Below are positions 60,484 through 64,000 of a DNA stretch of 64,000 bases, piece after piece. Below the pieces are notes generated by a model. It made no database searches. It was given only the letters and a program-made list of their open reading frames with translations, and had not been told where the DNA came from. The first letter of the stretch is position 1. Every line of letters begins with the position of its first letter. This DNA is from Maribacter litoralis. GTDB taxonomy: Bacteria; Bacteroidota; Bacteroidia; Flavobacteriales; Flavobacteriaceae. A program made the position numbers and the translations under genes. The stretch lies in the NCBI RefSeq assembly GCF_003075045.1, contig NZ_QCZD01000005.1:1-64000 (forward strand), given 5' to 3'.

Positions 60484-61496
60484 GATTGTAATTGATTCTT
60501 GTACAAAGGTAGTAACGCAGTAAATTTTGCTATGGTATCGGTAATAGAATCTTCACTTCTGCCACCAGCGGCATTTGTATGCCCGCCACCATTAAAATGT
60601 TTTCTTGCAAAATCATTCACAGAAAAATCACCTACTGATCTAAATGATATTTTAAAAATTCCCTCTTCTTTGTTTTCAATGAATATGACAGCAAATTTAA
60701 TTCCGTCCAAAGTAAGTCCGTAATTTACAAAACCTTCGGTATCGCCTTTTTGGTAATTAAATGTATCTAATTCTTCTTGGCTCAATGTAATATAGGCTGT
60801 AGAATATTCTTCTAAAATCACCATATTCTTCAACGCACAACCTAATAAGTGCAATCTGCTTGGCGAATTGGTGTCATAAATTCGATGATGAATCTCTGTT
60901 CCTTCAGCACCTTTGTCCATAAGGTCTGCAACAACCCTATGTGTATTACTGGTGGTAGCTGCAAATTTAAAAGAACCTGTATCTGTCATTATTCCTGTAT
61001 AGATGCAGTTTGCCATTTCTGGTGTAATACTGTTTTCATCACCCAGCTGGTTAATAAGCACATAAACCATTTCACAGGTAGAACTCATACTTACGTCAGA
61101 ATACATGATACTGGCATAGTCAGCGGGTTCTTGGTGGTGGTCAACCATAACGAAAGTGGCTTGTGCGGCTTCAAGAACCTCACTCATTTGACCTACCCGA
61201 CCTAAATGGTTGAAGTCTAAAGTAAAAATGATATCGGCATTGTTAATACAGGCTATTGATTGAGAATTTTCTTTTTCAAAATTCAAAATTCGGTCTGCAC
61301 CGGGCATCCATTTTAAAAACTTAGGGAAGTCGTTGGGTGCTACAATGCTTGCTGTATGACCATTATTGATCAGATAGTGCCATAGTGCCAATGTCGATCC
61401 AATGGCATCTCCATCGGGATTTTTATGTGGAATAATCGCTATTTTCTTTGTTGAGGAAAGTAGCTTTTTAAGGGCGTTTAGGTGCTCTAAATTCAT
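60480..61496 (-). CDS. nrnA: Oligoribonuclease/pAp-phosphatase NrnA (DHH-DHHA1)
   Basis: A 338-residue DHH phosphoesterase that degrades short RNA oligomers and dephosphorylates pAp. Motifs: IIPHKNPDGDAIGS, FTLDFNHLGRVG, the DHH signature VDHHQEP and a DHHA1 domain with GGGHTNAAGG at the C-terminus. Overlaps gldI by four bases, so it heads the transcript nrnA-gldI-PPIase fusion. Its promoter TATCTTTG lies just upstream. Confidence 0.93.
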   Translation of the reverse strand: MNLEHLNALKKLLSSTKKIAIIPHKNPDGDAIGSTLALWHYLINNGHTASIVAPNDFPKFLKWMPGADRILNFEKENSQSIACINNADIIFTLDFNHLGRVGQMSEVLEAAQATFVMVDHHQEPADYASIMYSDVSMSSTCEMVYVLINQLGDENSITPEMANCIYTGIMTDTGSFKFAATTSNTHRVVADLMDKGAEGTEIHHRIYDTNSPSRLHLLGCALKNMVILEEYSTAYITLSQEELDTFNYQKGDTEGFVNYGLTLDGIKFAVIFIENKEEGIFKISFRSVGDFSVNDFARKHFNGGGHTNAAGGRSEDSITDTIAKFTALLPLYKNQLQS

Positions 61497-61501
61497 GGCG
61501 G

Positions 61502-61509
61502 CAAAGATA
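61502..61509 (-). promoter_or_regulatory. Candidate -7 element of the nrnA-gldI operon
   Basis: Minus-strand TATCTTTG (TAnnTTTG), five bases before ATG 61496. Confidence 0.55.
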
Positions 61510-61571
61510 CAATTTAATAATATAGGCTTTAAACGGAATGCCTTAATTTTACCCAGACTTAACTATCTCAC

Positions 61572-62600
61572 ATGAAAATTATATACTTTATTATCTGTTC
61601 GCTCTTTTTGGTTTCTTGTTCATCCAGTAAAATACAAGTAGAAAATATAGCTTCTGAGCCTGATTTTGTACTCGCTTTTGGATCTTGTAACAGGGTTGAT
61701 CTACCTAATCTTTTATGGGACGATATCTTAAAAGCAAACCCAGATGTTTGGGTGTGGGGAGGTGATAATATTTATGCAGATACCGATGATATGGTAGCAC
61801 TACGTGCTATGTACAATGAGCAAAAAGAACAACCGGGATACAATCAGCTTTTAAAAAGTACGGACATTATTGGTACTTGGGATGATCATGATTACGGATT
61901 GAATGATGGCGGAGTGGAATTTTCGGCTAAGGATGCCAGTCAGCAAGAATTCTTGAATTTTATGAACGTACCAGATGATAGTCCGTTGCGAAATCGACAG
62001 GGTGTCTATAATTCCAAAATATATGAAATTGACGGACACAGTATCAATATTATACTTTTAGATACTAGGTATTTTAGAACACGGTTAACTGTTGATACGG
62101 AAACAGATAAAAGATTGAAGCCTAATAAATATGGTGAAGGCACAATTTTGGGTGATGTGCAGTGGAATTGGTTAGAGAATGAATTGAAAACTACTACTGC
62201 CGAATTTAATATTATAGTAAGTAGCGTACAGTACCTGTCTAAAGAACACGGCTTTGAAGCTTGGGGTAATTTTCCACACGAGGTGGATAGAATGGCAAAA
62301 GTGATTGCAGACTCAAAAGCTGAAGGTGTAATAGTGTTATCTGGTGATCGTCATATTTCTGAGTTTTCTAAAACCAATTTAGAGGGGATGGATTATCCTT
62401 TAATCGATTTTACAAGTAGTGGGTTAACACATGCATATAGAGACTTTTCAGGTGAGCCTAATCAATACAGGGTAGGAGAGGTTGTTTTTACAGAAAGTTT
62501 CGGAATTCTAGAGTTTCATTTTAATACGAAAACTGTTGATTTTAAAATAGTTGGAGATAACGGATTAGTGTTGCAAAGAATAGAACAAGTGTATGAATAG
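61572..62600 (+). CDS. PhoD-like alkaline phosphatase/phosphodiesterase lipoprotein
   Basis: A 342-residue lipoprotein (lipobox FLVSCSSSK). A PhoD-type metallophosphoesterase: LAFGSCNRVD, VWVWGGDNIYADTDD, IIGTWDDHDYGLNDGG, ILLDTRYFR, VSSVQYLSKEHGFEAW and VLSGDRHISEFSK carry the metal ligands and the Cys typical of PhoD. It is probably surface or periplasmic, releasing phosphate from esters. It lies between nrnA (divergent) and ndk. Confidence 0.9.
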   Translation: MKIIYFIICSLFLVSCSSSKIQVENIASEPDFVLAFGSCNRVDLPNLLWDDILKANPDVWVWGGDNIYADTDDMVALRAMYNEQKEQPGYNQLLKSTDIIGTWDDHDYGLNDGGVEFSAKDASQQEFLNFMNVPDDSPLRNRQGVYNSKIYEIDGHSINIILLDTRYFRTRLTVDTETDKRLKPNKYGEGTILGDVQWNWLENELKTTTAEFNIIVSSVQYLSKEHGFEAWGNFPHEVDRMAKVIADSKAEGVIVLSGDRHISEFSKTNLEGMDYPLIDFTSSGLTHAYRDFSGEPNQYRVGEVVFTESFGILEFHFNTKTVDFKIVGDNGLVLQRIEQVYE

Positions 62601-62630
62601 TTGTGAGATATGTGGAAAAACGTATTTTTG
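62601..62630 (+). promoter_or_regulatory. Consensus-like promoter of ndk
   Basis: TTG (62601-62603), a 19-base spacer, and TATTTTTG (62623-62630) match the Bacteroidota -33/-7 promoter closely. It lies 15 bases before the ndk ATG. The best promoter in the window. Confidence 0.78.
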
Positions 62631-62645
62631 CGCAAAAATTAAGAT

Positions 62646-63065
62646 ATGAGTACGAATAGAACGTTTACAATGATTAAACCAGATGCCGTTGAAAATGGAC
62701 ATATTGGGGCTATTTTAGAAAAAATTACTGCTGCTGGTTTTAAGATCGTAGCGATGAAATATACACAGTTGAGCTTAAGGGATGCACAAGAATTTTATGG
62801 TGTACATAGAGAGCGTCCTTTCTTTGGTGAGTTGGTTGAGTTTATGACTAGAGGTCCTATTGTTTCTGCAATTTTGGAGAAAGAAAATGCTGTTGAAGAT
62901 TTTAGGGCTTTAATTGGTGCTACCAACCCTGCAGATGCAGCTGAAGGTACTATTCGCAAAATGTTCGCGACTAGTATTGGTGAAAATGCAGTACATGGTT
63001 CTGATAGTGATGAGAATGCAGCTATTGAAGGTGCGTTTCATTTTTCGGGAAGAGAAATTTACTAA
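62646..63065 (+). CDS. ndk: Nucleoside diphosphate kinase
   Basis: A 139-residue enzyme balancing NTP/dNTP pools. The phospho-acceptor His117 is in [15 protein letters not shown], and the N-terminal [15 protein letters not shown] and [14 protein letters not shown] motifs are complete. The length is typical. Strong promoter upstream and terminator downstream, so monocistronic. Confidence 0.97.
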   Translation: MSTNRTFTMIKPDAVENGHIGAILEKITAAGFKIVAMKYTQLSLRDAQEFYGVHRERPFFGELVEFMTRGPIVSAILEKENAVEDFRALIGATNPADAAEGTIRKMFATSIGENAVHGSDSDENAAIEGAFHFSGREIY

Positions 63066-63083
63066 GACAAATTTTATAATATT

Positions 63084-63116
63084 AAAAAAGCCGGTTCGAA
63101 AGAACTGGCTTTTTTG
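63084..63116. terminator. Bidirectional terminator between ndk and the DUF721 gene
   Basis: AAAAAAGCCGGTTC and GAACTGGCTTTTTT pair (with one G-T) around a GAAA loop, with T runs on both sides. Confidence 0.93.
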
Positions 63117-63139
63117 TTTTTGCATTATTATTGTAGGGG

Positions 63140-63436
63140 TTATCTAAGAACTAATTTCTTCACTACCTCTTTTCCAATTTCTTCATTGAGCATACGTACT
63201 ATTTTCGATTTGCCCAAGCTAAGTTCTTCACGTAATACAGATGAACTTAGAGAAACGTATAAAGTATCAAATTTTAATTCTATTTCTGTAGTGTAATTAT
63301 TTACCCCGTTACCCATTAATTTAGCCCAAGCGGCTCTTGCATCTACTTTATCTATTCCTTTTTCGAGTTTGTTCTTTTGAATAAATGCAGAAAGTGCCTC
63401 TTTCATTGAAGTATTGTCGTTTCCTCTACTTGCCAT
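63140..63436 (-). CDS. DUF721 (DciA-like) family protein
   Basis: A 98-residue soluble protein of the DUF721 family, relatives of the replicative-helicase loader DciA: SMKEALSAFIQKNKLEKGIDKVDARAAWAKLMG at the N-terminus (core TSMKEALSAFI, AAWAKLMG) and ELSLGKSKIVRMLNEEIG at the C-terminus. The gene position beside recF supports a DNA-replication link. It overlaps the upstream lipoprotein gene stop by one base. Confidence 0.85.
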   Translation of the reverse strand: MASRGNDNTSMKEALSAFIQKNKLEKGIDKVDARAAWAKLMGNGVNNYTTEIELKFDTLYVSLSSSVLREELSLGKSKIVRMLNEEIGKEVVKKLVLR

Positions 63437-63855
63437 TATGGGGTTATGTTTATAGGTTCAAATCTATTATATTTATAGGTGACACCGTCGTTGTTTTTTA
63501 CCGAAAAACTTTCTTCTTCTAATGATATTAGCGCCTCTTCCCAAATATTGGAATCATTTTTGTATTTCATGAAAATAGAATCATTGGAAATTATAATTTT
63601 AAAAGGCTCGGCGTCGTTAGATGTTTCAAAAGTGCCATTAAATTTTGGGTCTACCTTTTTTCTAAATCCTTCTAAGGAGTCTAATTGAATATAATCTACC
63701 GTACTGTTAATTGAGTATTCTTTTTTTGCTCCGTCTACGAAGGTAACTTCTTTTATCTCCCAATAACCATTTAGTAGATGTAATTTTTTTTGGTCGACTT
63801 TTGAATTACATGAAATTATTAATAGTGTGAAAATAAGGGTAAGCTTTTTCATCAT
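63436..63855 (-). CDS. Lipocalin-like lipoprotein
   Basis: A 139-residue lipoprotein (lipobox LIISCNSK). The mature part resembles small bacterial lipocalins: NGYWEIKEVTFVDGAKKEYS, a run of strands with paired aromatic residues, and a C-terminal GVTYKYNRFEP. The ligand is unknown. It sits between recF and the DUF721 gene with TAATG overlaps at both ends, an odd place for an envelope protein, so the coupling is likely historical. Confidence 0.74.
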   Translation of the reverse strand: MMKKLTLIFTLLIISCNSKVDQKKLHLLNGYWEIKEVTFVDGAKKEYSINSTVDYIQLDSLEGFRKKVDPKFNGTFETSNDAEPFKIIISNDSIFMKYKNDSNIWEEALISLEEESFSVKNNDGVTYKYNRFEPINITP

Positions 63856-64000
63856 TACAATTTAAATATTTTATAGGATTGATGAATTTTTTTAACAATG
63901 CTTTCGGTGCGATCTGCATGTGTATCGCTAATGAAGATTTGTCCGAAATTTTCATTGTTTACTAAGGTAATGATGTGCGAAACCCTGTTTTCATCTAGTT
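63855..64000 (-). CDS. recF: DNA replication and repair protein RecF, C-terminal part (runs off the window)
   Basis: The last 47 or so codons of a minus-strand gene that extends past the right edge. The translated end contains [26 protein letters not shown] and [13 protein letters not shown] before the TAA at 63857-63855, the well-conserved RecF C-terminus with its D-loop region. The stop overlaps the lipocalin-like gene's ATG (TAATG), so recF, lipoprotein and DUF721 form a unit. The start and most of the gene are outside the window. Confidence 0.9.
   Translation of the reverse strand, partial: LDENRVSHIITLVNNENFGQIFISDTHADRTESIVKKIHQSYKIFKL

Noticed and set aside
1..64000. CRISPR array, prophage, transposon or defence island
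   Set aside because: No regularly spaced repeats, integrase, transposase, or restriction/toxin modules were seen; the composition is even and the genes are housekeeping or envelope types.

Overview
The window is a gene-dense, AT-rich stretch of ordinary chromosome from a member of the Bacteroidota, almost certainly a marine Flavobacteriaceae (a Maribacter/Zobellia-like genus is a guess). The evidence is the gldI gliding lipoprotein gene, flavobacterial families (DUF6048/DUF6452, DUF6503, CCC-motif proteins, OstA-like, DUF3810), a flavobacterial-type 6S RNA, and many Bacteroidota -7 promoter elements (TAnnTTTG) just upstream of start codons. I see no phage, transposase, integrase, CRISPR array or tRNA gene. 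No gene-free stretch exceeds about 300 bases.

Layout. 1-150: 5S rRNA closing an rrn operon, with its terminator. 0.2-6.2 kb: membrane proteins (HlyIII/TrhA, ZIP transporter), the rRNA methyltransferases RlmL-like and RlmD, and the DUF6452/DUF6048 envelope pair. 6.3-11.2 kb: a TM-helix-repeat channel-like protein, ornithine aminotransferase, a CCC-motif/DUF2752 membrane trio, an Smr protein and a lipoprotein. 11.3-17.3 kb: cysteine desulfurase and an envelope operon (M23 peptidase, TonB-dependent receptor, CsgG-like secreted protein). 17.4-19.9 kb: a coiled-coil protein, zapA, 6S RNA and rny. 19.9-30.5 kb, all on minus: a GAF histidine kinase and a DUF349 protein, then a long run of OstA-like LPS-transport protein, class III aminotransferase, TPR protein, two tandem DUF368 (PopT-type) undecaprenyl-phosphate transporters and aroE.

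30.6-38.0 kb is the most distinctive block: five exported proteins (DUF1080 3-keto-disaccharide hydrolase type, Gfo/Idh/MocA oxidoreductase, a 1053-residue haem-binding fusion, ThuA, and a TIM-barrel sugar isomerase/epimerase). It looks like a periplasmic oxidise-then-cleave (3-keto-glycoside) pathway for an unknown sugar. 38.1-44.3 kb: purA, a Fur-family regulator, relA/spoT, an M48 protease and a TrmH-type methyltransferase.

45.2-51.2 kb is a molybdenum cofactor cluster (moaD, moaE, moaA, moaC, mobA-like, moeB-rhodanese, TauE/SafE, moeA). It has no mogA and no molybdoenzyme in the window. 51.7-56.0 kb holds two exported amidohydrolase-family proteins in tandem. They contain three amidohydrolase-type modules, only one of which keeps recognisable metal ligands. 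56.1-64.0 kb: DUF3810, the aminoacyl-histidine dipeptidase pepD, a cyclophilin-FKBP fusion next to gldI and nrnA, a PhoD-like phosphatase, ndk, DUF721, a lipocalin-like lipoprotein and the 3' end of recF.

Several long reading frames have upstream GTG, TTG or ATG codons inside a TAnnTTTG promoter element. In those cases I moved the start to the next in-frame ATG. Two genes (the TonB receptor and the OstA-like gene) appear to start at TTG.
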